38,749 nt of DNA from an uncultured Pseudanabaenaceae cyanobacterium (GTDB taxonomy: Bacteria; Cyanobacteriota; Cyanobacteriia; PCC-9006; JAAUQQ01), in contig CALIJJ010000100.1 in assembly GCA_938017515.1 (NCBI GenBank), positions 1-38,749 on the forward strand. Reading direction: 5' to 3'. Positions within the stretch are counted from its first letter, which is position 1. Every line of letters begins with the position of its first letter. A program made the position numbers and the translations under genes. The notes under the pieces were generated by a model. It saw only the letters and a list, made by a program, of their open reading frames with translations. It was not told the DNA's origin and made no database searches. This document shows, in pieces, positions 9,204 through 17,266 of the stretch.

Positions 9204-10007
9204 TTACCCAAAACGACCACTGACATATTCCTGAGTATCCTGCTGACTGGGCTGCTGGAAGATGATTTCCGTGCGGTTATATTCCACCAAATAGCCCATC
9301 TTGCCCCCCTGCTCCGTGGCGCGAGCATTGAAAAAGGCCGTGTAGTCAGAGGTGCGGGAAGCCTGCTGCATGTTGTGGGTCACGATGATGATCGTGTATT
9401 TCTGCTTCAGCTCCTGCATCAGCTCTTCAACACGCAGGGTTGAGATGGGATCCAGGGCCGAGCAGGGTTCGTCCATGAGAATGACCTCGGGCTCAATGGC
9501 GATCGCCCGCGCAATGCAGAGGCGTTGCTGCTGCCCACCGGACAGGCTCAGACCGCTCTCCTTGAGCTTGTCCTTCACCTCATCCCAGATGGCTGCCCCT
9601 CGCAGGGAACGCTCGACCAGTTCATCCATGTTGCCCTGGTAGCCATTGATGCGAGCCCCAAAGGCAATGTTTTCGTAGATGGACTTGGGGAAAGGATTAG
9701 GGCGCTGGAAAACCATGCCCACCTGACGACGCAACTGCACCGGATCCACCTGCTTACTGTGGATATCCTGTCCATTGAACGTAATGCGTCCCTCAACCCG
9801 CGCACCAGGAATGAGGTCATTCATCCGATTGAAGCAACGTAGCACTGTACTTTTGCCGCAACCCGAAGGCCCAATCAGCGCCACGATATTGTTCTTCGGA
9901 ATATCGAGGAAGACATCTTTAACCGCAAGGGTAGAACCGTAGGAAACCGAGACCTTCTCAGCCTGGATCGCAAAATCAGTAGAAGTCATGACAATTGTGT
10001 CTTGCAT
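9204..10007 (-). CDS. pstB: Phosphate ABC transporter ATP-binding protein PstB
   Basis: The cytoplasmic ATPase of the high-affinity phosphate importer, 267 residues. Walker [10 protein letters not shown] is at about residues 46-54, followed by the Pst-type [16 protein letters not shown], the ABC signature LSGGQQQR, Walker [14 protein letters not shown] and the switch histidine in THNMQQA. The C-terminus EYVSGRFG is the standard PstB ending. It lies 19 bases downstream of pstA on the same strand. The ATG at 10007 is used; an ATG at 9989 would begin at MTSTDF and also fits, while the in-frame extension to 10073 overlaps pstA and is unlikely. No phoU gene follows. Confidence 0.96.
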   Translation of the reverse strand: MQDTIVMTSTDFAIQAEKVSVSYGSTLAVKDVFLDIPKNNIVALIGPSGCGKSTVLRCFNRMNDLIPGARVEGRITFNGQDIHSKQVDPVQLRRQVGMVFQRPNPFPKSIYENIAFGARINGYQGNMDELVERSLRGAAIWDEVKDKLKESGLSLSGGQQQRLCIARAIAIEPEVILMDEPCSALDPISTLRVEELMQELKQKYTIIIVTHNMQQASRTSDYTAFFNARATEQGGKMGYLVEYNRTEIIFQQPSQQDTQEYVSGRFG

Positions 10008-10026
10008 TGAATTGAGGGCGCTCTGG

Positions 10027-10941
10027 CTAGCGGGTTTTCTGGAAACGGTTGCGGATATAAACAGCGACTCCATTCATGGTCAAGAGAACTGCCATCAAAA
10101 CGATGATTCCGGATGCCGCAATGTCGTGGAACTCTGCCTGGGGGCGGCCCACCCAGTTGTAGATCTGGATAGGCAATACCGTGAATTGACTCTGCAGTCC
10201 CTCCGGTAAAAAAGGAATGAAAGCGGCTGCACCAATCGCAATCAGCGGAGCCGTCTCGCCAATGGCCCGGGAAAGGGCCAGAATCATGCCAGTCATGATG
10301 CCTGGCAGTGCCGAGGGCAGGACATGGTTCCAAATCACCTCCCATTTGGTCGCTCCCAGCGCATACCCTGCCCAGCGCAGGCTGTCGGGAACCGCTCGAA
10401 AAGCCTCACGGGTTGCAACAATAATGACTGGCAGAATCAGCAGAACCAGGGTCAATCCGCCGGAAAGAATCGTGCGACCGTTCGTCACGCTTTCAAACAA
10501 ACGTACAAAGGCTGCTAAGCCCAGCAAACCATAGATGATCGAGGGCACACCGGCCAGGTTGCTGATGTTAATTTCAACAAGCTGAGTGAACCAGTTGTCC
10601 TCGGCAAATTCTTCCAAAAACAGTCCGGCTCCCACACCAAGGGGAAAAGAGACAAAAGCCACGACGCCCATAATCCAGAGCGTTCCCACGAGCGCGGGTA
10701 AAATTCCTGCCCGTTCTGCTTTTCGAGAGGGGAAGCTCGTAATAAACTGCCAGTCGAGGGAGCCAAGACCATCGATCAAAATGGTCAGGATCAGCCAAAC
10801 CAAAACAGCAATGGCGATCGCCGTAGCTCCCCAAGCTAATGCTGCAAATATCCTATCTAATTTGTAGCGCCCAGAAACATTGGGCTTAAACATAGGAGCT
10901 GCCGGATCAAGGGCAGCAGGTTGATTATCTTGTACTGCCAT
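10027..10941 (-). CDS. pstA: Phosphate ABC transporter permease PstA
   Basis: Inner-membrane permease, 304 residues, with about six hydrophobic segments. It shows the permease coupling loop [46 protein letters not shown], of which ALGATKWE and the [11 protein letters not shown] part are typical of PstA. The ATG shares its A with the TAA stop of pstC (TAATG arrangement at 10939-10943), so translation of the two is probably coupled. With PstC it forms the phosphate channel that PstB powers and PstS feeds. Confidence 0.95.
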   Translation of the reverse strand: MAVQDNQPAALDPAAPMFKPNVSGRYKLDRIFAALAWGATAIAIAVLVWLILTILIDGLGSLDWQFITSFPSRKAERAGILPALVGTLWIMGVVAFVSFPLGVGAGLFLEEFAEDNWFTQLVEINISNLAGVPSIIYGLLGLAAFVRLFESVTNGRTILSGGLTLVLLILPVIIVATREAFRAVPDSLRWAGYALGATKWEVIWNHVLPSALPGIMTGMILALSRAIGETAPLIAIGAAAFIPFLPEGLQSQFTVLPIQIYNWVGRPQAEFHDIAASGIIVLMAVLLTMNGVAVYIRNRFQKTR

Positions 10942-11876
10942 TAGTCATACTTCTCACGGAAGCGACGAACAAACCAAAAACTGAAGATATTGAGGGCAAG
11001 CGTCATCACAAACAGCGTCGTCCCCACCGCAAAAAGCGTTTGATAGCCAATGGTTCCATGGGGGACATCCCCCTTGGAAACTTGAACAATCGAGGCCGTC
11101 ATCGTCATAACGGGGACAAACGGGTTCAAGCCTAGGGTGGGGTTGGCCCCCGCCGCCAAGGTGACAATCATGGTCTCACCGATGGCCCGCGAAACCGCCA
11201 AAATCAGAGAGGAAACGATACCCGATAGCGCGGCAGGCAAGACAACATTGGTGACCGTTTCACGCTTGGTTGCCCCAAGAGCGTAAGCACCGTCCCTTAA
11301 ACGTTGGGGAACAGCATAGATGGCATCTTCACTCAGAGAGGCCACCATCGGGGTAATCATGACGCCCAAAACAATACCGGCGCTGAGAGAATTAAACCCT
11401 TTGAGTCCCGGCAAGAAGATCTGCAAAAAAGGCGTGACCGTCAGTAGAGCAAAGTAGCCATAGACAACCGTCGGCACCCCGGCCAAAATCTCCAAAACCG
11501 GCTTGAGAAACTTACGAACCCGAGGCGTTGCATACTCGCTCAAACAAACCGCCGAGAGCAGCCCGAGCGGCATCGCCACAGCAATGGAAATGAACGAGAT
11601 CATCACCGTTGCACTGACAAGAACAAAGATTCCGAATTGCTTACTGGCAAATAGCGGCGTCCACTTGGGGTCTGTTAAAAACTGCCAGAACGGAACCTCG
11701 CCAAAAAAGCTCAGCGTTTCAAAGAAAAGGGTCGCAACAATGCCCAACGTAGTAATAATTGAAACCGCTGCAAAAGCTCCGCAGATGACTTTGACAATCC
11801 CCTCAATCAACCTAGAGCGATCGCGATTTGGTTTCCAGAGGTCCGGAGCTGTGTCCCTAGATATTTCAGCTGTCAT
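10941..11876 (-). CDS. pstC: Phosphate ABC transporter permease PstC
   Basis: The second permease of the phosphate importer, 311 residues and about six membrane segments. Family marks are the PFWQFLTDPKWTPLF-type periplasmic region, VLEILAGVPTVVYGYFAL, and the coupling loop ALGATKRETV followed by LAVSRAIGETMIV. GGAGAG sits just before the ATG at 11876. It overlaps pstA by one base, so pstC, pstA and pstB form one unit. The 400-base gap to pstS contains a terminator. Confidence 0.95.
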   Translation of the reverse strand: MTAEISRDTAPDLWKPNRDRSRLIEGIVKVICGAFAAVSIITTLGIVATLFFETLSFFGEVPFWQFLTDPKWTPLFASKQFGIFVLVSATVMISFISIAVAMPLGLLSAVCLSEYATPRVRKFLKPVLEILAGVPTVVYGYFALLTVTPFLQIFLPGLKGFNSLSAGIVLGVMITPMVASLSEDAIYAVPQRLRDGAYALGATKRETVTNVVLPAALSGIVSSLILAVSRAIGETMIVTLAAGANPTLGLNPFVPVMTMTASIVQVSKGDVPHGTIGYQTLFAVGTTLFVMTLALNIFSFWFVRRFREKYD

Positions 11877-11921
11877 CTCTCCAATCCCTTACATGAAGCA
11901 TTATGAACTGCCAAAGTCACA

Positions 11922-11949
11922 CTTGTAATCTTGTAATAAGGATTACAAG
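11922..11949. promoter_or_regulatory. 9-bp inverted repeat upstream of pstC
   Basis: CTTGTAATC (11922-11930) and GATTACAAG (11941-11949) are exact complements around a 10-base spacer that itself repeats TTGTAAT. It sits 46 bases before the pstC ATG and could be an operator or a leader hairpin. No matching regulator is known to me. Confidence 0.4.
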
Positions 11950-12120
11950 CCGTTTCGCCCTCTAGCGTAAACATTAAGCGTGCTTTAACCTAGTCTTTAC
12001 TTTTTGGCTCATTTATGAGTTACCTCCAATGTTGCCACGAACCAACGCAGAATTGATGTCGTCTCCATGGCAAGGAATGACCCATTAAAAGAAGCAAAAT
12101 CAGTTTGATATCCAACCGAG

Positions 12121-12155
12121 GAAAAAATTAAAAAAGGAGGCTTTCGTAAGCCTCC
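12121..12155 (-). terminator. Rho-independent terminator after pstS
   Basis: On the minus strand GGAGGCTT and AAGCCTCC form an 8-bp stem with a four-base loop, then TTTTTT, AA and TTTTTT follow. It lies about 120 bases past the pstS stop. Readthrough here would decide how much pstCAB is made from the pstS promoter. Confidence 0.8.
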
Positions 12156-12173
12156 CTCTCAAAATCAAATGGA

Positions 12174-12203
12174 CGGCATCAGACACTAAAAAGCACTGAT
12201 GCC
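12174..12203 (-). repeat. Hairpin in the pstS 3' region
   Basis: GGCATCAG and CTGATGCC form an 8-bp stem with a 14-base loop, with a few further pairs outside. It lies between the pstS stop and the terminator and may protect the pstS mRNA from 3' decay. Confidence 0.5.
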
Positions 12204-12221
12204 CATCCAAATTAATGGCCT

Positions 12222-12251
12222 ACGAGACAGTGACTCACGAGACAGTGACTC
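12222..12251. repeat. 15-bp perfect tandem duplication
   Basis: ACGAGACAGTGACTC occurs twice head to tail, between the pstS stop and its terminator. Confidence 0.9.
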
Positions 12252-12278
12252 ACTGGAAAACCAAAGTCTAGATATTCC

Positions 12279-13289
12279 CTAGATATCCTTGGGGGAGCTA
12301 CCCAGTTTGCCATCGGTAATGCGGGCCTTCGCACGACCCAGAGCATCTTCCGGTAGAGCAACATAGCCTGCTTCATCAATCAAGCCACCATTGGCTGGAT
12401 CCAACTGGTAGTCAACAAATGCCTTGACCTGAGGCTTCTCGTCATAGGCCTTTTTGGCGACGTAGAAGAACAGAGGACGGGACATGGGATTGTAAGAACC
12501 ATCAGCAATGGTCTCGGTGGACGGCGCCACACAGTCACCCGCTTCGTTCTCAATTTCAACGGCCTTGAGGGAATCTTTGTTCTCCTCGTAGTAGGCGTAA
12601 CCGAAGTAGCCCAGGGCTCCCTCGTCATTCTGCACACCTTGAACGATGACGTTGTCATCTTCGCTAGCGGTGTAGTCACCACGACTCGCGCCCTCTTCAC
12701 CATTCACCTCATCGGTGAAATAATCGAAGGTGCCAGAATCGGTGCCAGGGCCGTACAGCGCCAGGGGCAGATCCGGGAAGCTGGCGTCAGCTTGGCTCCA
12801 GTTATCAACAGTCCCCTCCGCCTCAGGCTTCCACATGGCATTGAGCTGATCAACGCTGAGGCAAGAGGCCCAATCGTTAGCCGGGTTTGCAACGATAGTC
12901 AGACCGTCAAAGGCAATGGGCACTTCGATAAAATCAATACCCGCATCGGCACAGAGCTTAATCTCTTTGTCCTTAATCGGGCGAGATGCATTTGAAATAT
13001 CGATTTCACCCGCACAGAACTTCTTGAAACCGCCGCCGGAGCCGGAAACGCCGACAGTTACACGAGTTGCGGGATTCGCGAGGCCGAATTCTTCAGCCAT
13101 CGCCTCGGAAATGGGAAAGACAGTACTGGAACCATCGATCTGGACATCACCGGACACACCGGTCCCTTCTCCACCACTCGCCGAACCTCCGTCACCTCCG
13201 GTAGAACCACCACAGGCAACCACACCAACAGAAAGCGCTGTCAGAAGGCTAAGAAGCCGCAGACGCGCAGGCACATTTGCGAAGTGCAT
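12279..13289 (-). CDS. pstS: Phosphate-binding lipoprotein PstS
   Basis: Periplasmic phosphate receptor of the Pst importer, 336 residues. A lipoprotein signal ends in VVAC (lipid-modified Cys26), followed by a Gly/Ser linker. The mature protein begins [19 protein letters not shown], and [24 protein letters not shown] is the phosphate-binding loop region; [13 protein letters not shown] supplies further ligands. The ATG at 13289 is used because the Pho-box-like promoter and a possible -10 lie just upstream. The in-frame extension to a TTG at 13331 would overlap that -10. The terminator after the gene suggests that it is made in excess over the permeases. Confidence 0.95.
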   Translation of the reverse strand: MHFANVPARLRLLSLLTALSVGVVACGGSTGGDGGSASGGEGTGVSGDVQIDGSSTVFPISEAMAEEFGLANPATRVTVGVSGSGGGFKKFCAGEIDISNASRPIKDKEIKLCADAGIDFIEVPIAFDGLTIVANPANDWASCLSVDQLNAMWKPEAEGTVDNWSQADASFPDLPLALYGPGTDSGTFDYFTDEVNGEEGASRGDYTASEDDNVIVQGVQNDEGALGYFGYAYYEENKDSLKAVEIENEAGDCVAPSTETIADGSYNPMSRPLFFYVAKKAYDEKPQVKAFVDYQLDPANGGLIDEAGYVALPEDALGRAKARITDGKLGSSPKDI

Positions 13290-13327
13290 AGATTGTTTCA
13301 AGTTTGTGTTACTAGCAAACGTTCGAA

Positions 13328-13360
13328 ACAATACAGGCTCTAAGTAAAGAGAAGGTTAAC
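13328..13360 (-). promoter_or_regulatory. Pho-box-like direct repeats and -10 before pstS
   Basis: On the minus strand GTTAACCT, TCT, CTTTACTT, AGA gives two 8-base units at an 11-base period, close to the cyanobacterial Pho box pattern (YTTAACCT repeats bound by SphR/PhoB). TATTGT at 13328-13333 follows 8 bases later as a possible -10. The expected transcript would start about 30 bases before the pstS ATG. Confidence 0.55.
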
Positions 13361-13485
13361 AACCTCCTCAACATTACGGATGTCTGACAGCTAAGTTTCA
13401 CAGAAACGAGCGAGAACGAGCATTTCAGCGGATGATAGAAATTCCCGTAATGGACGTTCCAGCCGTTTTTTGCACCCACCGCGTC

Positions 13486-14526
13486 ATGAAGCTGAGTCAG
13501 ATTTCCCAAGCCTTTGCCACCCTCCAAGGAGATAGCTGCACCCAGAGTGGGGGGAATGATCCCAACATTCAGCGGGTCATGGCCATTGAGGAGGCGATCG
13601 CCGGAGACCTCAGCTTTGTCGACAGCAACGGTAGTTTTGCCAACTGGCTAGAGCGAACCCAGGCCAGCGCCCTCATTCTGCCGCTCAAAGCCCAGGAACT
13701 TCAGCAGCTTGCCGACGACCGCAACCTCCCCTGGATTGCCGTCCCTCAACCGAGACTGGCCTTTGCCCAGGCGATCGCCCTCTTCTACCAGCCCTTCCGC
13801 CCCGAGCCCCAGATTCACCCCACCGCCGTCATTGACCCCAGCGTCAAATTGGGCCAGGACGTCAGCATTGGCGCCCATGTGGTGATTCAAAAAGACTGCG
13901 AGATTGGCGATCGCGTCTGCATCCACCCCAACGTTGTCGTCTATCCCGGCGTCATCCTGGGCGAGGACACCGTTATCCACAGCAACAGCACGATTCACGA
14001 ACGCAGCCACCTGGGCCAGGGCTGCGTCATCCACAGCGGCTGCGTCATTGGCGGAGAAGGCTTTGGCTTTGTCCCTATTCCCCAGGGTTGGTTCAAGATG
14101 GAACAATCCGGCCATGTCGTCCTCGAAGATGGCGTAGAAATTGGTTGCAATAGCGCTGTGGACCGCCCAGCAGTGGGAGAAACACGGTTGGGGGCCAATG
14201 CCAAGCTGGACAACATGGTCCACATTGGCCACGGCTGCACCATTGGAAAAAATGGGGCGATCGCCGCTCAGACCGGCATGGCTGGGGGCGTTACGATTGG
14301 CGATCGTGTCATCATTGCGGGACAAGTCGGCATCAGCAATCGTGCCACCGTCGGCAATGGCGTTACGATCTCCTCCAAGGCCGGTGTGCACTCCAATGTC
14401 GAGCCCGGTTCTGTCGTCTCTGGCTACCCCGCGATTCCCCACAAAGTCTGGCTACGGGCTGCAGTGTTGTATCAGCGCCTGCCGGAGATGTACAAAGTCT
14501 TTAAGCGACTGTCAACAGACCAGTAA
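13486..14526 (+). CDS. lpxD: UDP-3-O-acyl-glucosamine N-acyltransferase LpxD
   Basis: Third enzyme of lipid A synthesis: transfers a hydroxyacyl chain from acyl carrier protein to UDP-3-O-acylglucosamine. It has 346 residues. An N-terminal uridine-binding domain (to about residue 100) is followed by a left-handed beta-helix of hexapeptide repeats beginning IHPTAVIDPSVKLG. HIGHGCTIG carries the likely catalytic His249. GEGFGFVP and KLDNMVHIGH are typical. The C-terminal helical tail ends near YKVFKRLS. The ATG at 13486 (MKLSQIS) is preferred over the in-frame ATG at 13432, which adds 18 atypical residues. Divergent from pstS. Confidence 0.94.
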   Translation: MKLSQISQAFATLQGDSCTQSGGNDPNIQRVMAIEEAIAGDLSFVDSNGSFANWLERTQASALILPLKAQELQQLADDRNLPWIAVPQPRLAFAQAIALFYQPFRPEPQIHPTAVIDPSVKLGQDVSIGAHVVIQKDCEIGDRVCIHPNVVVYPGVILGEDTVIHSNSTIHERSHLGQGCVIHSGCVIGGEGFGFVPIPQGWFKMEQSGHVVLEDGVEIGCNSAVDRPAVGETRLGANAKLDNMVHIGHGCTIGKNGAIAAQTGMAGGVTIGDRVIIAGQVGISNRATVGNGVTISSKAGVHSNVEPGSVVSGYPAIPHKVWLRAAVLYQRLPEMYKVFKRLSTDQ

Positions 14527-14552
14527 CTCATGTCAACAGACAGGTCATTCAG
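14510..14552. repeat. Degenerate 21-bp tandem duplication over the lpxD stop
   Basis: TGTCAACAGAC occurs at 14510 and again at 14531 with partly matching flanks, so the period is 21 bases. The first copy contains the end of lpxD. Confidence 0.6.
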
Positions 14553-14570
14553 CGAATAGGTTCATGGGGC

Positions 14571-15071
14571 ATGACACAAAACAGCGGAGAACCGGATTAT
14601 TACCAGATGCTGGGCTTACCCCCCCAAGCCACCCTCTATGCCATTCGACAGGCTCACCGGGATTTGAGCAAGGATTATCACCCCGACACCACGCGTATGC
14701 CCCTGGAGCAGGCCAAGGAAAAATTCCGTCAAATCCAGGAAGCCTATCGGGTATTGAGTGACCCAGCCCAGCGACTTCGCTATGACCAGTTGCGGGGATA
14801 TTCGCGGCTCACCCAACGTTCCTCCCAGCTCAAAAAGCCCATGGTGCCCGATCGCGAGCCGGTCCAACTCTCTTCATCAGCCTACCTAGAACCCGGTGAA
14901 CGGCCACTGTCTGGGGGAGAACTCTTTGCGCTGTTTCTGTTGGGCCTAACGCTTGTGGGTTGCCTGGCGCTGGCCGTGGGGTTAGCGATCGCCCGAGGCG
15001 AGCCCCTCAGCAGCCTTCCTCCATCAATCTCATCCCTAGGAATCACAGGTATCGACAGTCTTAAACACTGA
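14571..15071 (+). CDS. Membrane-anchored J-domain (DnaJ-like) protein
   Basis: 166 residues. The first 70 form a J domain (DYYQMLGLPPQATLYAIRQAHRDL is the helix I-II region) with the DnaK-stimulating HPD motif at residues 37-39 and the FRQIQEAYRVLSDPAQRLRYD ending. A linker follows, then one hydrophobic segment (about 117-140) that should tether it to a membrane. There are no zinc-finger or client-binding domains, so it is not DnaJ itself but a short co-chaperone recruiting Hsp70 to a membrane site. It starts 44 bases after lpxD. The DUF3143 gene downstream is a frequent neighbour in cyanobacteria as I recall. Confidence 0.88.
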   Translation: MTQNSGEPDYYQMLGLPPQATLYAIRQAHRDLSKDYHPDTTRMPLEQAKEKFRQIQEAYRVLSDPAQRLRYDQLRGYSRLTQRSSQLKKPMVPDREPVQLSSSAYLEPGERPLSGGELFALFLLGLTLVGCLALAVGLAIARGEPLSSLPPSISSLGITGIDSLKH

Positions 15072-15360
15072 AAACGGCTCATGGAAGAGCAGGATCAGTT
15101 GCTAGCACATCAAACTTGTACCATGGTTCTGAGCCACCTCCATTACGTGATGTCAGCAACCGTTCATTGCCCAACCCCTTGGCAGCATCATTCATGACAA
15201 TGCAACAGTTCCTCAGAGAAGCGGCAAAACCCTGAACAGGACGCGATAGCATAGAGAAGACCCTCTCCACCATTGCAGCAAAACACTGCCCTCGGAGAAT
15301 TTTATCCACTCAGGTATCGGCGACTCGGCCCTTGCCCGCAGAAATCGCCCCCCAGAACCC

Positions 15361-15630
15361 ATGACCCTACCGCCAGACAGTACCCCCCTTTACAACCACT
15401 CGCTTGTCGCGATCGAAACCTGGCTAGAAGGTCAAGGATGCAAGCAGAACGAACATGACAGGAGTACTTGGCAAGTGATCCGAGAGAGTTGGACCGCTGA
15501 CCTGGAGTTGGATGTTGAACAAATTATTGTGTCCTACACGAACAAACAGGACGACAGTGGCATCCAGCGAGTCTTTCCCTACTCTCTAAGCCGTCAGGAC
15601 CTAGAAAACGCTATCTTTTCCGGCCCCTAG
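15361..15630 (+). CDS. DUF3143 domain protein
   Basis: 89 residues, matching a short, widely conserved cyanobacterial family of unknown function (DUF3143). Recognisable parts are PLYNHSLVAIETWLEGQGC near the start, WTADLELDVEQIIVSY in the middle and FPYSLSRQDLENAIFSGP at the end. There is no signal peptide or membrane segment. It lies 290 bases after the J-domain gene on the same strand; that gap shows nothing else. Confidence 0.8.
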   Translation: MTLPPDSTPLYNHSLVAIETWLEGQGCKQNEHDRSTWQVIRESWTADLELDVEQIIVSYTNKQDDSGIQRVFPYSLSRQDLENAIFSGP

Positions 15631-15690
15631 CGACACCCAGGGGAGCCAACCCAGGCAAGAGAGGGGACGATGCATCGGGAAAAGCTGGAC

Positions 15691-15729
15691 GTATTGCCTG
15701 GAAGTATTGCCTAGACATATTGCCTGAAA
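15691..15729. repeat. Three degenerate 13-bp tandem repeats
   Basis: GTATTGCCTGGAA, GTATTGCCTAGAC and ATATTGCCTGAAA follow one another, with the start of a fourth (GTATTA) reaching the 3' end of the next gene at 15733. Confidence 0.85.
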
Positions 15730-15732
15730 GTA

Positions 15733-16257
15733 TTACGTCGTCTCTTGAAACGTCAGCCGCTGTTGAAGCGAAATAATTTCGTCGCGGTGGGCTGAAATGC
15801 TGAGAACACAGCCACCATCATCCTGCGCTGCGCGAATACGATAGGACACCTCTTCGAGGCGTTCCGCCCGCTTGGCATAAAACACGCCTGCAAGGGGGGA
15901 CAGCAGCAAGAGAGCAAACCAAAATTTTCCAACAGCCGGCGCGATAATCACCAGCACCAGAGCAAGGCAGAATAAACCAATCACAGCCAAAAACGACAAA
16001 AAGAGGGCCATGGCAATACTGGCTTGCACCATGCCCTCCCAGGTTATGGGGCTCTCTTCACCCTCAAATGACTTAACGCGGTAAGAGCGTTCGTCGAAAT
16101 AATCTTTGAGTTGTTGATGTAAGGAATCAACGCTTTCCTGGGATGCCAGCCGGGTAATCACCGTGCGGTCCTTCGTCGAAGCGCGAATGAAGAACACCAA
16201 TCCCACCAACATTAACGCTGTCAGCAGAAAAGTAGACGAAACCGTTACAGTATCCAT
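15733..16257 (-). CDS. Cytochrome b6f cofactor assembly protein, CCB2/CCB4-like
   Basis: 174 residues. The N-terminal membrane helix runs from STFLLTALMLVGLVFFIRAS and is followed by KDRT, as in proteins annotated as cofactor assembly of complex C subunit B. A soluble stretch (residues 33-75) leads to two further helices (about 82-130), then AGVFYAKRAERLEEVSYR and a soluble beta-rich tail with ISAHRDEI. In this family, CCB2 and CCB4 of chloroplasts attach haem c-n to cytochrome b6. The assignment comes from the overall pattern and is probable rather than certain. Confidence 0.68.
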   Translation of the reverse strand: MDTVTVSSTFLLTALMLVGLVFFIRASTKDRTVITRLASQESVDSLHQQLKDYFDERSYRVKSFEGEESPITWEGMVQASIAMALFLSFLAVIGLFCLALVLVIIAPAVGKFWFALLLLSPLAGVFYAKRAERLEEVSYRIRAAQDDGGCVLSISAHRDEIISLQQRLTFQETT

Positions 16258-16556
16258 GGAGCTTAGAACTGAATCTTAGGTGGGATGAAATGACGGGAGA
16301 TTCACTCAAACCATTAGGCGCACTTACGAGCACCTAGTAGGAATGGGGAGACCATCACCGCCCCTGCCATCTTATCGAGATTCAGCGACATGAGTTCGAA
16401 CGGACGCCAGAAACAATCGTCGCTAGGGTCGAATTAGAACTGCAATATCAAGCCCATAACGGGGAAAAAGCACAAGGCCGAGCAAGGAAAATCAAGCCCG
16501 ACCCAACGCCCTAGCGTCAAATCAAGATGACGCCAAATGCACTATTGCAAAGCAAA
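16258..16556. other. Intergenic stretch, nothing recognised
   Basis: About 300 bases between the PadR gene stop and the CCB-like gene, both minus strand. The promoter of the CCB-like gene is expected at its left side. No hairpin with a T-run or convincing frame was found. Confidence 0.4.
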
Positions 16557-16955
16557 CTAGCGCGAGACAGCCATACCTGCGGTGGGCGCAGAACCCGCGG
16601 AACCATGGGTACCACTCTGCTGCAGGATATAGCCATGCCACAGCTGAGACAGTTCCTCGGAACGCTCACGCCACTGGCTATCGATCTGATACATGCGGCG
16701 AGGACGACCACGGCCCTCAACCTTCTTCCAGTAGCCTGCAATTACGCCTTCGGCTTCCAGGAACTTAAGCGCACTGTAGAGTACGGTATCCGACAGACGG
16801 TAGGTGGGATACTCGGTCTCCAGAAGCTGGATCAGTTCCGTGCCGTAGGAGTCATGGCGCAGCAGAACGGAGAGTACATAACAAACCGCTAGCTCCTTAT
16901 TCAAGTAGTTCGGTGGGGGATTACGAAAAAAATCGTAGATATCTTCAAATTTCAT
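16557..16955 (-). CDS. PadR family transcriptional regulator
   Basis: 132 residues. The winged-helix PadR domain is clear: LAVCYVLSVLLRHDSYGTELI is helix 1-2, YRLSDTVLYSALKFLEAEGVI is the recognition helix, and GRGRPRRMYQI is the wing. A short C-terminal helix follows. PadR proteins bind operators as dimers. The cyanobacterial clock-period protein Pex is also PadR-type, but I cannot say this is its orthologue. The ATG at 16955 (MKFEDIYDFFRNPP) gives a sensible N-terminus; the 33-residue extension to 17054 looks non-coding. It stands alone with gaps on both sides. Confidence 0.87.
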   Translation of the reverse strand: MKFEDIYDFFRNPPPNYLNKELAVCYVLSVLLRHDSYGTELIQLLETEYPTYRLSDTVLYSALKFLEAEGVIAGYWKKVEGRGRPRRMYQIDSQWRERSEELSQLWHGYILQQSGTHGSAGSAPTAGMAVSR

Positions 16956-17266
16956 GGGACTTGCTACATCAGGGCAAAGTTGAGGTGCCAAAGAGTTCTG
17001 TTGCTGACCCGGTTTGCAGGGGTAGAGAGCCTGCACACTGATGTGTAAGTTCAACGGGCTGCGATGAAGTCTTGAGTGAGGGGGCTTATTTCAAGACAGA
17101 CTTGCATGGGTCTTGCAGCGTTGTCGTTGCCTGTTCGGCGCTTGATTTAGTAATTCCCAAAAAAAATGAAAATGAATCAAAATCAAAATCGGAACAGACA
17201 TCAATTGAACTATTGCGAATCGGTAAAACTACAAAGCTGTAACCTGCGATTCACAAGGGCTTCGAA
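16956..17266. other. Intergenic stretch with an A-rich simple repeat
   Basis: About 310 bases upstream of the PadR gene and downstream of the O-antigen ligase-like gene. Around 17160-17192 lies an A-rich run with AAAATGA and AAAATC units. No hairpin terminator or gene is visible. Confidence 0.4.

Larger units (their letters stand above)
11877..12278. promoter_or_regulatory. pstS-pstC gap with terminator, inverted repeat and direct repeat
   Basis: No gene lies here. Reading in the direction of transcription (right to left) it holds a 15-bp direct repeat, a hairpin, a terminator, and then an inverted repeat close to pstC (each listed). On the plus strand, CTTTAACC TAG TCTTTACT near 11983-11999 resembles a Pho-box repeat pair but points away from pstC, so I do not assign it. 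Confidence 0.5.

Noticed and set aside
11983..11999. Second Pho box between pstS and pstC
   Set aside because: CTTTAACC and TCTTTACT match the pattern but lie on the plus strand, pointing away from pstC.
13648..14442. 264-codon minus-strand frame opposite lpxD
   Set aside because: It mirrors the hexapeptide repeats of lpxD and is rich in Asp, Asn and Ala as expected for an antisense shadow; there is no start signal or family match.
15079..15309. 76-codon minus-strand frame between the J-domain and DUF3143 genes
   Set aside because: No ribosome site or family pattern, and the two neighbours run the other way.
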